From assembly GCA_024697705.1 (NCBI GenBank), contig JAILFF010000295.1, positions 1-10,833 of the forward strand: a stretch of DNA of 10,833 nt, read 5' to 3'. The stretch is from Ruminococcus sp. (GTDB lineage: Bacteria > Bacillota > Clostridia > Oscillospirales > Ruminococcaceae). The notes under the pieces were generated by a model. The model had not been told where the DNA came from and did not search any database. It saw only the letters and a program-made list of their open reading frames with translations. The position numbers and the translations under genes are program-made. Position 1 is the first letter of the stretch. Every line of letters starts with the position of its first letter. Below, piece by piece: positions 1 through 7,947 of the stretch.

Positions 1-19
1 TATCGCTGTAATATATCAT
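1..19 (-). CDS. Start of an unidentified gene downstream of the feo genes (partial)
   Basis: An ATG at 19-17 overlaps the TGA of the cysteine-rich protein gene (TGA at 18-16) in an ATGA arrangement. It is preceded by an AAAGGAG ribosome binding site with about 5 nt spacing. Only the residues MIYYSD are inside the window, so no family can be named. The overlap and good ribosome binding site indicate a translationally coupled third gene of the feo operon. It could be another iron-related protein or a regulator; nothing here decides that. Confidence 0.55.
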
Positions 20-183
20 TTTGTCTCCTTTACTGTATTATGCTGCCGGCAGCCGTTTTCGCACATCGAGCAGCCCGAACAGCCGCAGCAGCAGCCGTTT
101 TTCCTTCGGCGGACAGTGCCTTTAACGGCGAAGATCACCGCGGCGGCTATTATTATAATAAGAATTATATCGGCAAGATTCAT
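16..183 (-). CDS. FeoB-associated cysteine-rich membrane protein
   Basis: This 55-residue protein begins MNLADIILIIII, giving a single N-terminal membrane helix at about residues 4-20. A short basic stretch (K21, R25-K28) follows, then a cysteine-rich tail with Cys at 31, 32, 33, 35, 38, 41 and 45. This layout (one helix, then clustered cysteines) is that of the small FeoB-associated proteins found next to feoB in Firmicutes. They are proposed to help FeoB or handle ferrous iron at the cytoplasmic face, perhaps filling the role of FeoC, but the mechanism is not established. The ATG lies 1 nt after the feoAB stop codon, with a GGGGGTAGG-like ribosome binding site inside the end of feoAB, so translation is probably coupled. 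The stop codon overlaps the start of the next gene. It is easily missed in annotation because of its length. Confidence 0.88.
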   Translation of the reverse strand: MNLADIILIIIIAAAVIFAVKGTVRRRKNGCCCGCSGCSMCENGCRQHNTVKETK

Positions 184-184
184 G

Positions 185-2533
185 TTAACCTACCCCCATC
201 AGCAGTCCTATTCCGCGCACGAGCAGCGCCATCACCCACGCGACCGCGCACTGCCATACGACTACGGTAACAGCCCATTTTTTGCCAAGCTCGCGCTTTA
301 TCGCCGCGATAGCCGCAACACAGGGCGTATAGAGCAGCGTGAAAACAAGAAGCGTCGCCGCCGAAAGCTTGCTCATAGCGCCCGCAACGTCTCCTCCGAA
401 AAGAATACCGAGCGTGGAAACGACGCTTTCTTTTGCCATAACGCCTGTGATAAGCGAAGTGCATACCCGCCAGTCGCCAAGTCCGAGCGGCTGCATAACG
501 GGCGCTATCAGTCCTGCGATAAGCGCCAGAATACTGTCCTTCTGGTCGTCTGCCATGTTGAGCCGCGGGTCGAAGCGCTTCAAAAACCATATAACAATCG
601 TTGCGATAAGAATGACCGTGAACGCCTTTTGCAGGAAGTCCTTCGCCTTTTCCCAAAGCAGAAGCGCCACGTTTTTAGCGCCGGGCAGACGGTAATTCGG
701 CAGCTCCATGACGAAGGGTACCGCTTCGCCCCTGAACAGCGTGCTTTTGAACACGCAGGCGACGAATATCGCGGTCAGTATGCCGATAACGTAGAGCGCG
801 GTCATGATGAAAGCGCCCTTGCCCGGAAAGAACGTGCTGACGAAAAAGGCGTAGATAGGCACTTTCGCGGAGCAGCTCATGAACGGAGTGAGCAGTATCG
901 TCATTTTTCTGTCTCGTTCGCTGGGGAGGGTGCGCGTAGACATCACGGCGGGAACCGAGCAGCCGAAGCCTATCAGCATGGGGACGATGCTCCGCCCCGA
1001 AAGACCGATCTTTCGCAGCAGCTTGTCCATGAAAAACGCCACACGCGCTATGTAGCCGCTGTCTTCAAGCAGCGAGAGGAAGAAAAACAGCGTGACGATG
1101 ACGGGAAGAAAACTCAGCACGCTGCCCACGCCCGTGAAAATGCCCTCGGTTATGAGGCTGTGTATCGTGCTGTTGACGTTCGCGTTGGTCAACCCTGCAT
1201 CGACAACTTCGGTCAGCGCTTCGATGCCCGTTTCAAGCAGATTTTGGAAAAATGCGCCGATAACATTGAATGTCAGGAAGAACACCAGTCCCATTATCGC
1301 GATGAACGAGGGGATAGCCGTGTATTTGCCGATAAGCACGCGGTCGATCTTGCGGCTGCGGATATGCTCGCGGCTTTCGGTCGGCTTGTGGACGGTGCTT
1401 TTCGCCACCTTTTTGATGAACGAAAACCGCATATCGGCGATGGCGGCGCTGCGGTCGAGCCCGCGCTCGTTTTCCATTTGAAGCACGATATGCTCGATCG
1501 TTTCCATCTCGTTTTTGTCGAGCTTCAGCGCTTTCAGAACGATCTCGTCGCCTTCTATGACCTTGCTTGCGGCGAACCGCACGGGGATACCCTCAGCCTT
1601 AGCGTGGTCTTCGATGAGGTGAGCTATTCCGTGCAGACAGCGGTGAACGGCGCCGCCCGCCTCGTTCTCGTCGCAGAAGTCGTGTCTGACGGGCTTTTCG
1701 CGGTATCTTGCGATATGTACGGCGTGGTCGATAAGCTCGTCAACGCCCGAGTTTTTCGCGGCGGATATCGGCACGACAGGCACGCCGAGCATTTCCTCCA
1801 TTTGGTTGATGTCGATGCTGCCGCCGTTTGCGGTAAGCTCGTCCATCATGTTGAGCGCCACGACCATCGGGAAATTCATCTCGATAAGCTGCATGGTGAG
1901 ATAAAGATTGCGTTCGATGTTGGTAGCGTCAACTATGTTGATTATCGCCTTCGGCTTCTGTTCAAGCACGAAATTTCGCGAAACGATCTCCTCGCTGCTG
2001 TACGGCGACATCGAGTAAATGCCCGGCAGGTCGGTAACGAGGGTCTTTTCCTCTCTGCCTTTGATAGGTCCGTCCTTGCGGTCAACGGTAACGCCGGGGA
2101 AGTTCCCGACGTGCTGGTTCGAGCCCGTAAGCCTGTTGAACAGCGTGGTCTTGCCGCAATTTTGATTGCCGACGAGCGCAAAGGTGAGCGTCTCGCTGTC
2201 GGGGAGTGGATCGCCGCTGCCCTTCGGGTGGAAACGCAGACCGCTCTCGCCGAGACCCGGGTGTTCGGTCTTTTGGCGGTGCGTTTTTTTCTGCTCCGCC
2301 GCGCTTTTTTCGCTGCGGACAATGCCTATCTGAGCGGCATCGGCTACCCTGAGCGTCAGCGTGTAGCCGTGTATGAGCAGCTCTATCGGGTCGCCGAGCG
2401 GCGCGTATTGCAGCACCGTCACCTTTGCGCCCGGGATAACGCCCATATCGAGAAAATGCTGACGCAGAGCGCCCTCGCCGCCGACCTCCGTGATCTTGCC
2501 GCTGCCTCCGACTTCAAGCTCGTTAAGTGTCAT
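185..2533 (-). CDS. feoB: Fused FeoA-FeoB ferrous iron transporter
   Basis: This 782-residue inner-membrane protein imports Fe(II). Residues 1-73 form a FeoA (SH3-like) domain, normally a separate cytosolic protein. A basic linker (about 74-115) joins it to the FeoB G domain. G motifs are visible: G1 GNQNCGKTT at 122-130, G2 Thr149, G3 DLPG at 168-171, G4 NMMD at 228-231 and G5 SAAK at 257-260. The polytopic transport domain (about 400-782) contains two gate regions with conserved cysteines, GFGCSVPA (Cys525) and MSCSAKVP (Cys554), and the KESVVSTLG motif near 701-709. The G1 loop has Gln124 and Cys126 where the Escherichia coli protein has Pro and Ser. The ATG follows a GAGGGA ribosome binding site. 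FeoA-FeoB fusions are known in other bacteria, so the fusion is not new. Regulation is discussed under the upstream palindromes. Confidence 0.97.
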   Translation of the reverse strand: MTLNELEVGGSGKITEVGGEGALRQHFLDMGVIPGAKVTVLQYAPLGDPIELLIHGYTLTLRVADAAQIGIVRSEKSAAEQKKTHRQKTEHPGLGESGLRFHPKGSGDPLPDSETLTFALVGNQNCGKTTLFNRLTGSNQHVGNFPGVTVDRKDGPIKGREEKTLVTDLPGIYSMSPYSSEEIVSRNFVLEQKPKAIINIVDATNIERNLYLTMQLIEMNFPMVVALNMMDELTANGGSIDINQMEEMLGVPVVPISAAKNSGVDELIDHAVHIARYREKPVRHDFCDENEAGGAVHRCLHGIAHLIEDHAKAEGIPVRFAASKVIEGDEIVLKALKLDKNEMETIEHIVLQMENERGLDRSAAIADMRFSFIKKVAKSTVHKPTESREHIRSRKIDRVLIGKYTAIPSFIAIMGLVFFLTFNVIGAFFQNLLETGIEALTEVVDAGLTNANVNSTIHSLITEGIFTGVGSVLSFLPVIVTLFFFLSLLEDSGYIARVAFFMDKLLRKIGLSGRSIVPMLIGFGCSVPAVMSTRTLPSERDRKMTILLTPFMSCSAKVPIYAFFVSTFFPGKGAFIMTALYVIGILTAIFVACVFKSTLFRGEAVPFVMELPNYRLPGAKNVALLLWEKAKDFLQKAFTVILIATIVIWFLKRFDPRLNMADDQKDSILALIAGLIAPVMQPLGLGDWRVCTSLITGVMAKESVVSTLGILFGGDVAGAMSKLSAATLLVFTLLYTPCVAAIAAIKRELGKKWAVTVVVWQCAVAWVMALLVRGIGLLMGVG

Positions 2534-2567
2534 AAATTATTCTTCCCTCATCATTCTTATCATTTTG

Positions 2568-2596
2568 ATTATATCATTTTTGCCCTAACTATTCAA
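2568..2596 (-). promoter_or_regulatory. Proximal feoAB promoter (P2), candidate
   Basis: Read on the minus strand, TATAAT at 2573-2568 is preceded by TG one base upstream (extended -10, TGATATAAT). TTGAAT at 2596-2591 lies exactly 17 bp further upstream. The -10 is perfect and the -35 matches 4 of 6 consensus bases. A start near 2561 would give a leader of about 28 nt that keeps the feoAB ribosome binding site. No full palindromic operator overlaps it, only TTAG half-sites around the -35. Confidence 0.5.
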
Positions 2597-2666
2597 CTAA
2601 AAATATTTATCAATTCGTTATATTGAATTGAATTTGTGACGATGATTTAATCAAATAGCTTACAAA

Positions 2667-2680
2667 TTAGATATAACTAA
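2667..2680. promoter_or_regulatory. DtxR/IdeR-type palindrome 1 (TTAG-N6-CTAA)
   Basis: TTAGATATAACTAA is a TTAG-N6-CTAA inverted repeat lying about 29-42 bp downstream of the predicted P1 start site. The arms match those of iron-dependent DtxR/IdeR-type operators (consensus TTAGGTTAG-S-CTAACCTAA). Its centre is 31 bp from that of the next palindrome, about three helical turns. That an iron regulator binds it is inference. Confidence 0.6.
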
Positions 2681-2696
2681 CCTTTGCTTGCGAAAT

Positions 2697-2712
2697 GTTA
2701 GCTTTATCTAAC
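2697..2712. promoter_or_regulatory. DtxR/IdeR-type palindrome 2, over the P1 start site
   Basis: GTTAGCTTTATCTAAC has perfect 5-bp arms around a 6-bp centre and is the best of the three palindromes. It begins 4 bp downstream of the P1 -10 box and covers the predicted transcription start, the standard position for a repressor that blocks RNA polymerase. Together with the downstream ferrous iron transporter this supports an Fe(II)-dependent DtxR-family repressor. Confidence 0.7.
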
Positions 2713-2716
2713 TTTT

Positions 2717-2745
2717 ATGATATCACTTTTTTGATGGTTTGTCAA
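2717..2745 (-). promoter_or_regulatory. Distal feoAB promoter (P1)
   Basis: On the minus strand, a consensus -35 TTGACA (2745-2740), a 17-bp spacer and a -10 TATCAT (2722-2717) preceded by TG one base upstream make a strong sigma-A type promoter. Transcription would start near 2709, inside the palindrome at 2697-2712, giving a leader of roughly 175 nt before feoAB. Confidence 0.8.
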
Positions 2746-2791
2746 GCAGAATCGTTCGTGGTCTGTTGAATTTGTATATCTGTCCAATTAA

Positions 2792-2807
2792 ATTAGCTTA
2801 TTCTAAC
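2792..2807. promoter_or_regulatory. DtxR/IdeR-type palindrome 3, upstream of P1
   Basis: ATTAGCTTATTCTAAC contains TTAG-N6-CTAA and is nearly the same sequence as the palindrome at 2697-2712. It sits about 83-98 bp upstream of the predicted P1 start. Its centre is 95 bp from palindrome 2, close to nine helical turns, so all three sites would face the same side of the DNA. An upstream auxiliary operator is plausible. Confidence 0.55.
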
Positions 2808-2844
2808 TTCATTTGTGTAATTAGTCCGAACGGTGTTTCGGCAT

Positions 2845-2879
2845 AAAAAAGCAGATACTCCGCATTGTGAAGTATCTGC
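2845..2879 (-). terminator. Intrinsic terminator of the moxR-DUF58-transglutaminase operon
   Basis: Read on the minus strand, GCAGATACT (2879-2871) pairs perfectly with AGTATCTGC (2859-2851) around an 11-nt loop, followed directly by six T residues. It lies 25 nt past the transglutaminase stop codon and separates this operon from the feo promoters. Confidence 0.9.
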
Positions 2880-2904
2880 TTGTTCTTGTTATTGCTGTTT
2901 CGGC

Positions 2905-5670
2905 TCAGTACAGACCCGATATCCACCTTGCGGATAGCTTTCCGAAGAAGCTCAGTCTCTCGAAGATATTCTTCTGAGCGGCTTTCAGGAGCTTGCGAGA
3001 GTGTTCCGCGGTCTCGCTGTCCGATTCGATGCCGCTCATGTAGCAGGTTATAGCGGGTTCCGAGATCTCCATGAATATGCTGTTGAGTTCGGGTGACATG
3101 ACGCCGAGCTCTGTCGTTATCCTTGAAGAAAGCTGTACGTCGGTGAGCGAGTTGTCGTTCTTTATCCCGAGCAGCGAGATGTATTTGAGCAGCGCCGTGT
3201 AGCAGGAAATGACCGATTTCGAGCCCGATCTGCTGTTGATGCTCTGTTCGAGCTCGTTTAAGATATGTCGCCTTCTGACGACTACCGCTGCCGCGAAGCC
3301 GATGACAAACAGCGTCATCATCAGCATATAGGTGATCTGTCCGCGGGTGATCGGCGTTCCCCGATCGTTTCCGCCTCCGAATCCGCCGCCTCCGTTGTCA
3401 TCGTATTCGACGGCTGCCTCTCCTTCGCTGTCGTCGCCGCCGCTGTCGCTGCCGCCAATGAGCTTGGGAATCTTGATGGCAGACTTGCTGCTGCTGTCAA
3501 GAGGAGTTTCCGCTTTCTGCGAAGAGCTTTCCTCCGAGCTTGATTCCTTTGAATCTGTTTCTTCCGAGGAGCTTTCCTTCTTATCCTTTTCGGGTTCGCT
3601 GATCTCCTCCCCGTTGTCGGATGAGCTGTCGGAAAGCTGTTCTTTATCGGGAAGATTGGGATTATCGTTGCCGGTGTAGCCGGGAGTAAATTCTATCGGG
3701 TACCAGCCGAAGCCTTCGATGTAGACCTCGCACCATGCATGGGCACAGCGGGTCGTTACCGATACCCACGAACGGTCGGGAAGCTTCTGTTTGGGTGCTA
3801 TCACGTAGCCCTCGGCGTATCTTGCGGGATAGCCGAGTCTTCTCATTATCATTACGCCTGCCGAGGCGTAGTGCTGGCAGAAGCCCTTACCGTCGCTCTT
3901 TTTCTCAAGGAACTGCTTTATAAAGTCGCCGCCGTCGAAGGTAACGCCCGGATTGGTCGTGTAGGTAAAGCCCTGCTGCGCGAGATACCGCTTGATCTTG
4001 GTGATGATTATCGTCACGGAATCGGTTTGAGTATCCACATTAGCGGACTTTATCAGGTTGGTTATGACGGGTTCGAGATCGGCGGGTATATCGGTATAAT
4101 CCTTTTTCGAGTAGATGTAATCGGAATAGAAGCTGAAATTATCTTCAAAGCCGTTTGTTTTACGGATATAGTCGGCATATTCGAGTATCTCGTCCCATGA
4201 AAGATCGGGATCGGGCTCAAAGGTATCGAGCGTATAGCTCTGATGCACCTTATTGGGCGTTATCATGCCGTCGAAGTCCTGCGTTTCGTCCTTGACAAGG
4301 TCGCAGCCCGAGTAGTAGGCGCAGACAGGCGCGTAAAGAGCGTTCGGCGCGGCATTTATCGAAGTAACGGTTATCTGCGAGGGGGAGGAACCGAGCTGCT
4401 CCGGGTTGGCGATATTTTGCAGATAATTGTAATCAAGCGTTTTGGCGCCGAATTCGGCGAACGCATCGGTGAGCTTTTTGTCAAGCTCGATCGGGTCCCA
4501 GTTGTAGTATTCGGGCTGCGCGGAATTCGGCTCGTATACCTCGCCCGCGTAACCGCGAAGATAAATGGGTCTCTTGAAATCGTCGCAGGCTACCTTAAGC
4601 TGAACATTATCATCGAGATGTATCTCGGTAGTGGAACCGAGCATTTGACCGCCGTTTGTTCCGCCGACCATTACTGCACGTCCCGGAACTATCGGTGATC
4701 TGAACGTGCCTTTCTGAACTCTGAGCACTAACTGATCGAACTTCTGTTTGTTTGCGCGGCGCATCAGTTTTAATGCGTCGGGGTGATAGTTGCCCTTGAC
4801 CCCGTAGAAGGTCAGTGCGCAGACGAACGCGGCTGTCGATGCCGCAATGACCGTAAGCGCGTGAGTGCTGAAAAACTTCTGCTTTATGTCGTTTGAGGTA
4901 AGATAGAAGGACTTCTTCTTCAGCGATACCGCGAAATTGCTTTTGCTCGTGTGCTTAGTCGTGTGATTGATAAGGCTTATCGAAAGGATAGTCACCCAGC
5001 AGATTATCATTACGACTACCGTCCAGATCGCGGGTCTCCAGCCGTGCATCGCTCCCACTTCAAACATGAAGAACGTCACAAGGAACAATATCGGGAAATT
5101 GACATTTATAATGCAGGCGACCGCGCAGAGAAGCGTCATTATGAACGCAAGCGATATGATGAACGCCTCAAGATCGATGGCGGGGTCGAATTCGGACAGC
5201 GCCGACTGATTGAACAGCAGAGTATCGTTGTTCATTGCCTGACAGTAGGTATTGCAGGCGTATTTGAATCCCAGCGCTACCAACCCCGAATGTGATACAA
5301 TATATATCACATTCATTATAAGATAAGCAAAGCCCGCGATTTTGAAGAACGGCTTTCCGCGGCTTATCATCAGCGCCGAGAGCGCGGTCATGGCTATCGT
5401 CAGGAACATTGTGTCGGGTCTTGAAATGGGTAATTCGTAGCTTCTGTCGATATAATAGCTTTGCAGCATATATATACCCGAAAGCGCCGCGGCGATCGTT
5501 ATAATGACCTGCAAAAAAGGAAAGTACGAAGCCGACTCCTTTTCGAGCGAGAAGCCGATGTCCGAACGGACCGATATGCCGCTTTTGCAGCGCAGCTTTC
5601 CCTCTGATTTGGGTCTCCTGCCGTTGTCTGTATAATCCCCGTGTTTTACGGGTCTCTTTCTTTTTATCAT
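2905..5670 (-). CDS. Membrane transglutaminase-like protein (TgpA/DUF4129-type)
   Basis: This 921-residue protein starts with a basic cytosolic segment (1-48). About seven membrane helices follow (near 51-70, 82-103, 107-127, 168-189, 190-207, 213-234, 271-292), then a large extracytoplasmic region. The transglutaminase-like core lies at about 555-665, with catalytic Cys598 in GFCQHYASA and His644 in CAHAWCEVY. The third catalytic position is Glu660 in WYPIEFTPG, where many relatives have Asp. A Ser/Glu-rich linker (about 679-729) and Gly/Asp-rich stretch (735-770) lead to a last helix (about 781-798) and a cytosolic tail (799-921) of DUF4129 type. Seven helices plus one put the enzyme domain outside and the tail inside. 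It is the last gene of the MoxR-DUF58 operon, with its ATG 19 nt after the DUF58 stop and a GGAGAAAG ribosome binding site. The substrate is unknown; a role on envelope proteins is inferred from family and topology. Confidence 0.88.
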   Translation of the reverse strand: MIKRKRPVKHGDYTDNGRRPKSEGKLRCKSGISVRSDIGFSLEKESASYFPFLQVIITIAAALSGIYMLQSYYIDRSYELPISRPDTMFLTIAMTALSALMISRGKPFFKIAGFAYLIMNVIYIVSHSGLVALGFKYACNTYCQAMNNDTLLFNQSALSEFDPAIDLEAFIISLAFIMTLLCAVACIINVNFPILFLVTFFMFEVGAMHGWRPAIWTVVVMIICWVTILSISLINHTTKHTSKSNFAVSLKKKSFYLTSNDIKQKFFSTHALTVIAASTAAFVCALTFYGVKGNYHPDALKLMRRANKQKFDQLVLRVQKGTFRSPIVPGRAVMVGGTNGGQMLGSTTEIHLDDNVQLKVACDDFKRPIYLRGYAGEVYEPNSAQPEYYNWDPIELDKKLTDAFAEFGAKTLDYNYLQNIANPEQLGSSPSQITVTSINAAPNALYAPVCAYYSGCDLVKDETQDFDGMITPNKVHQSYTLDTFEPDPDLSWDEILEYADYIRKTNGFEDNFSFYSDYIYSKKDYTDIPADLEPVITNLIKSANVDTQTDSVTIIITKIKRYLAQQGFTYTTNPGVTFDGGDFIKQFLEKKSDGKGFCQHYASAGVMIMRRLGYPARYAEGYVIAPKQKLPDRSWVSVTTRCAHAWCEVYIEGFGWYPIEFTPGYTGNDNPNLPDKEQLSDSSSDNGEEISEPEKDKKESSSEETDSKESSSEESSSQKAETPLDSSSKSAIKIPKLIGGSDSGGDDSEGEAAVEYDDNGGGGFGGGNDRGTPITRGQITYMLMMTLFVIGFAAAVVVRRRHILNELEQSINSRSGSKSVISCYTALLKYISLLGIKNDNSLTDVQLSSRITTELGVMSPELNSIFMEISEPAITCYMSGIESDSETAEHSRKLLKAAQKNIFERLSFFGKLSARWISGLY

Positions 5671-5689
5671 TTTTTATCTTTCTCCGTAA

Positions 5690-6883
5690 TCATATAACAA
5701 GTTCGGCAAGCGCGGGGCAGATGCCGTTGACAGGCACGAAAACTATCTCCGTTTCGGTCTCGGGAATGGAGGGAGGCGGCGAATCGGGGTCAACGCACAG
5801 CAGTACGGTATATTTGTTCGCAAGTCCGCTGGCGGTTAGCGCCGCGAGAGTACCCGTGCTGATCGAGGTACAGATCAGCAGCACATGACCGAAGCGCATA
5901 CCGATCTCGTCGCGCATAGCATAGACCTGAGCCGCGGCTCCGCTCTTTGAGCATACTCCCGAATCGAGCAGCGAGGACGCCGAAGAAAAGAAATCTTCGT
6001 CGCAGTAAACAGGCAGTTCGCAAAGCTCGGCGGTGGAATCGTTGAAGAAAGCTATGCGGTGTCTCATATTCTCGTTTAGCATAAGCGTGGAGAGCGAGAC
6101 CGCCGTTTCGATGACCGTGTCGTAAAGGCTTGCGCTCTTTGCCTTCGAGCTGTCGGTATAGGTGTCGGTAAGAAGCAGACAGCCGTCGCAGAGCGGCAGC
6201 GAGTAATCCTTTACCATCAGCTTGTCCTGCTTTGCCGTGAGCTTCCAGTGAACGCGGCTCATGCGGTCGCCGTCGGCGTAATCTCTTATGGCGAAGATCT
6301 CCGAAGGGTCGTCGCCCGCTTTTGTGTCGGAGAAAATATCGCTGTCAAGTCCCGAGTCGGAATAATCCGAAAGCGCCGTGTTGAGTTCGATCGGCTCGGG
6401 AAGCACCACGACAGGCTCTTCATCGTAGGCGATGCTGCTTTTGCAGACGCGGAACCGCGACAGTCTCAGGATATCGTAAAGCACGATCTTGTCAAGGGCA
6501 ATGCTCACGATGCCGAAATGCTCCGATGAAAAGGAGGTCGTAAGGGTCTGCCTGTTATCGGGGAATATCGGCGTGTTTATCCTGATCGTTTCGGGCTTTT
6601 TGGCGGAGGTGACTTTTATCTTAAGCACGACTTCGGCGCAGGAGGCGGGGAGCTTTGATTCGTTTTTGATGGTGAGCGTCAGCGGTATATTCTGACCTGC
6701 GCTGCTGCTTTTGGTGCCGATCTTAAGTTCGGCGCTTATCTTTCTTGACAGTATAAAATTAACAACTGCGGAGATCAGCGGGAACATCAGCACGAATATC
6801 AGCAGCAAAAGTGAGATGACCTCGTTATACTGAACATAGAATATTACCGATATGACGGCGATCACCAGATACAGAAATATCAT
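5690..6883 (-). CDS. DUF58 family membrane-anchored protein
   Basis: This 397-residue protein has two N-terminal membrane helices (about 2-17 and 22-45), then a soluble beta-rich region. The DUF58 signature spans about 192-226 and includes IRDYADGD and VHWKLTAKQDKLMVKDY. A von Willebrand A-like segment follows (LLLTDTYTDSS, about 236-246), where Asp240-x-Tyr-x-Asp replaces the usual DxSxS metal site, so the metal site looks degenerate. Proteins of this family are almost always encoded next to a MoxR ATPase and are thought to be its partner or adaptor. The ATG is 13 nt after the MoxR stop and has an AAAGGAG ribosome binding site, and the transglutaminase-like gene follows 19 nt downstream. The specific function is unknown. 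Confidence 0.9.
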   Translation of the reverse strand: MIFLYLVIAVISVIFYVQYNEVISLLLLIFVLMFPLISAVVNFILSRKISAELKIGTKSSSAGQNIPLTLTIKNESKLPASCAEVVLKIKVTSAKKPETIRINTPIFPDNRQTLTTSFSSEHFGIVSIALDKIVLYDILRLSRFRVCKSSIAYDEEPVVVLPEPIELNTALSDYSDSGLDSDIFSDTKAGDDPSEIFAIRDYADGDRMSRVHWKLTAKQDKLMVKDYSLPLCDGCLLLTDTYTDSSKAKSASLYDTVIETAVSLSTLMLNENMRHRIAFFNDSTAELCELPVYCDEDFFSSASSLLDSGVCSKSGAAAQVYAMRDEIGMRFGHVLLICTSISTGTLAALTASGLANKYTVLLCVDPDSPPPSIPETETEIVFVPVNGICPALAELVI

Positions 6884-6896
6884 GCGTCGCTCCTTT

Positions 6897-7865
6897 TCAT
6901 GCCCTCACGCGGGGAACGGGAACGTTTTTGGTGACTTCCGCGATAACGGCATTGATATCGGCGCCGCTCATTTTCGCTTTCGGACTGAGCAGCAGACGGT
7001 GTCCGCAGACGTCCTTGAAGGCGTAAAGCGTGTCGTCGGGAAGAACGTAGCTTCTGCCATTCAGAAGAGCCGTCGCCTTGGTGATCTTCAAAAGCGCAAT
7101 AGTCCCGCGGGGAGAAAGTCCCAGCTTGATAAGATCGTGATGACGGGTCTCCGCCGCAAGAGCCGCGATGTATTCAAAGATCGGGTCGGAAACGAATATT
7201 TCCTCCGTGACCTTAACGGCGTTCGAGACCTCCGCCGCGGTAGCTACGGGCTCTACCTCGTCGATGGAAACGTGCGACTGCTTGGAGCGAAGCATTTCGA
7301 CCTCGTTCTGGAAGGAGGGATAGCCCATCGTCAGTCTTACGATAAATCTGTCCATCTGCGATTCGGGGAGCATCTGCGTACCTACCGAGCCGATGGGGTT
7401 CTGCGTGGCGATAACGACATACGGGTCGGGAACGCGGTGGGTCTCGCCGTCAACGGTAACTCTGCCCTCTTCCATTACCTCCAGCAGAGCCGACTGCGTT
7501 TTCGAGGAGGTACGGTTGATCTCGTCGGCGAGGAAGAGGTTCGTCATAGCGGCGCCCTTTTTGTATTCAAATTTATTGGTGTTGCGGTTAAGTACCATAA
7601 AGCCTGTTATATCTGTCGGCAGAACGTCGGGGGTGAACTGCACGCGCTTATAATCGAGCGAAAGCGCCTTGGAGAGCGCGAGAGCGAGGGTCGTTTTACC
7701 CACGCCGGGGATATCCTCGATAAGCACATGACCGCCCGCAAGCACCGAGAGCAGCACCTTGATGATGATATCGTCCTTACCGATTATCACCTTTTTGATC
7801 TCGCGTATCACCCTGTGGCACATATCGAGCACTTGCTTCTGTTCTGCTGTGAGTTCCTTTGACAT
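6897..7865 (-). CDS. MoxR-family AAA+ ATPase
   Basis: This 322-residue cytosolic ATPase has Walker A GVGKTTLA (54-61, Lys57), the MoxR-typical RVQFTPDVLPTDITGF segment (74-89), Walker B LFLADE (110-115), sensor 1 in ATQNP (Asn156) and a sensor 2 SPRG (Arg253). The length matches the family. MoxR proteins act as chaperone-like ATPases that assemble or activate partners, often von Willebrand A-domain proteins, and the DUF58 gene directly downstream fits that. The start ATG follows GAGGAG by 10 nt; another ATG 8 nt upstream is out of frame. It is the first gene of the operon, about 76 nt downstream of a strong predicted start site. What it acts on in this organism cannot be read from the sequence. 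Confidence 0.95.
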   Translation of the reverse strand: MSKELTAEQKQVLDMCHRVIREIKKVIIGKDDIIIKVLLSVLAGGHVLIEDIPGVGKTTLALALSKALSLDYKRVQFTPDVLPTDITGFMVLNRNTNKFEYKKGAAMTNLFLADEINRTSSKTQSALLEVMEEGRVTVDGETHRVPDPYVVIATQNPIGSVGTQMLPESQMDRFIVRLTMGYPSFQNEVEMLRSKQSHVSIDEVEPVATAAEVSNAVKVTEEIFVSDPIFEYIAALAAETRHHDLIKLGLSPRGTIALLKITKATALLNGRSYVLPDDTLYAFKDVCGHRLLLSPKAKMSGADINAVIAEVTKNVPVPRVRA

Positions 7866-7947
7866 TGTTTCATTACTCCTCTTCTTTTTGTTATTGTTTT
7901 ACCGATTTTCCTTAAACGATTAAACTTTTCAGAAAACATACATTAGT

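Larger units (their letters stand above)
2534..2716 (-). promoter_or_regulatory. AT-rich leader region of feoAB
   Basis: This is the gene-free stretch between the distal feo promoter and the feoAB start codon. It contains two TTAG-N6-CTAA palindromes (2667-2680, 2697-2712), the proximal promoter (2568-2596), a weak inverted repeat CAATTC...GAATTG (2611-2616 and 2625-2630) and three AATGAT repeats just upstream of the ribosome binding site. I see no recognisable riboswitch and no open frame of interest. Confidence 0.5.

Noticed and set aside
116..2626. An 836-codon open frame on the plus strand opposite feoAB
   Set aside because: Its translation is rich in Arg, His and Glu with no domain or membrane pattern, while the minus strand encodes an unmistakable FeoAB. 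It is an antisense by-product of codon bias.
2611..2630. CAATTC/GAATTG inverted repeat in the feo leader as a possible riboswitch or terminator
   Set aside because: The stem is only 6 bp, AT-rich and lacks a T-tract or any conserved riboswitch core.
6852..7862. A 336-codon plus-strand frame opposite moxR
   Set aside because: It mirrors the MoxR gene almost exactly and has no recognisable protein features or ribosome binding site.
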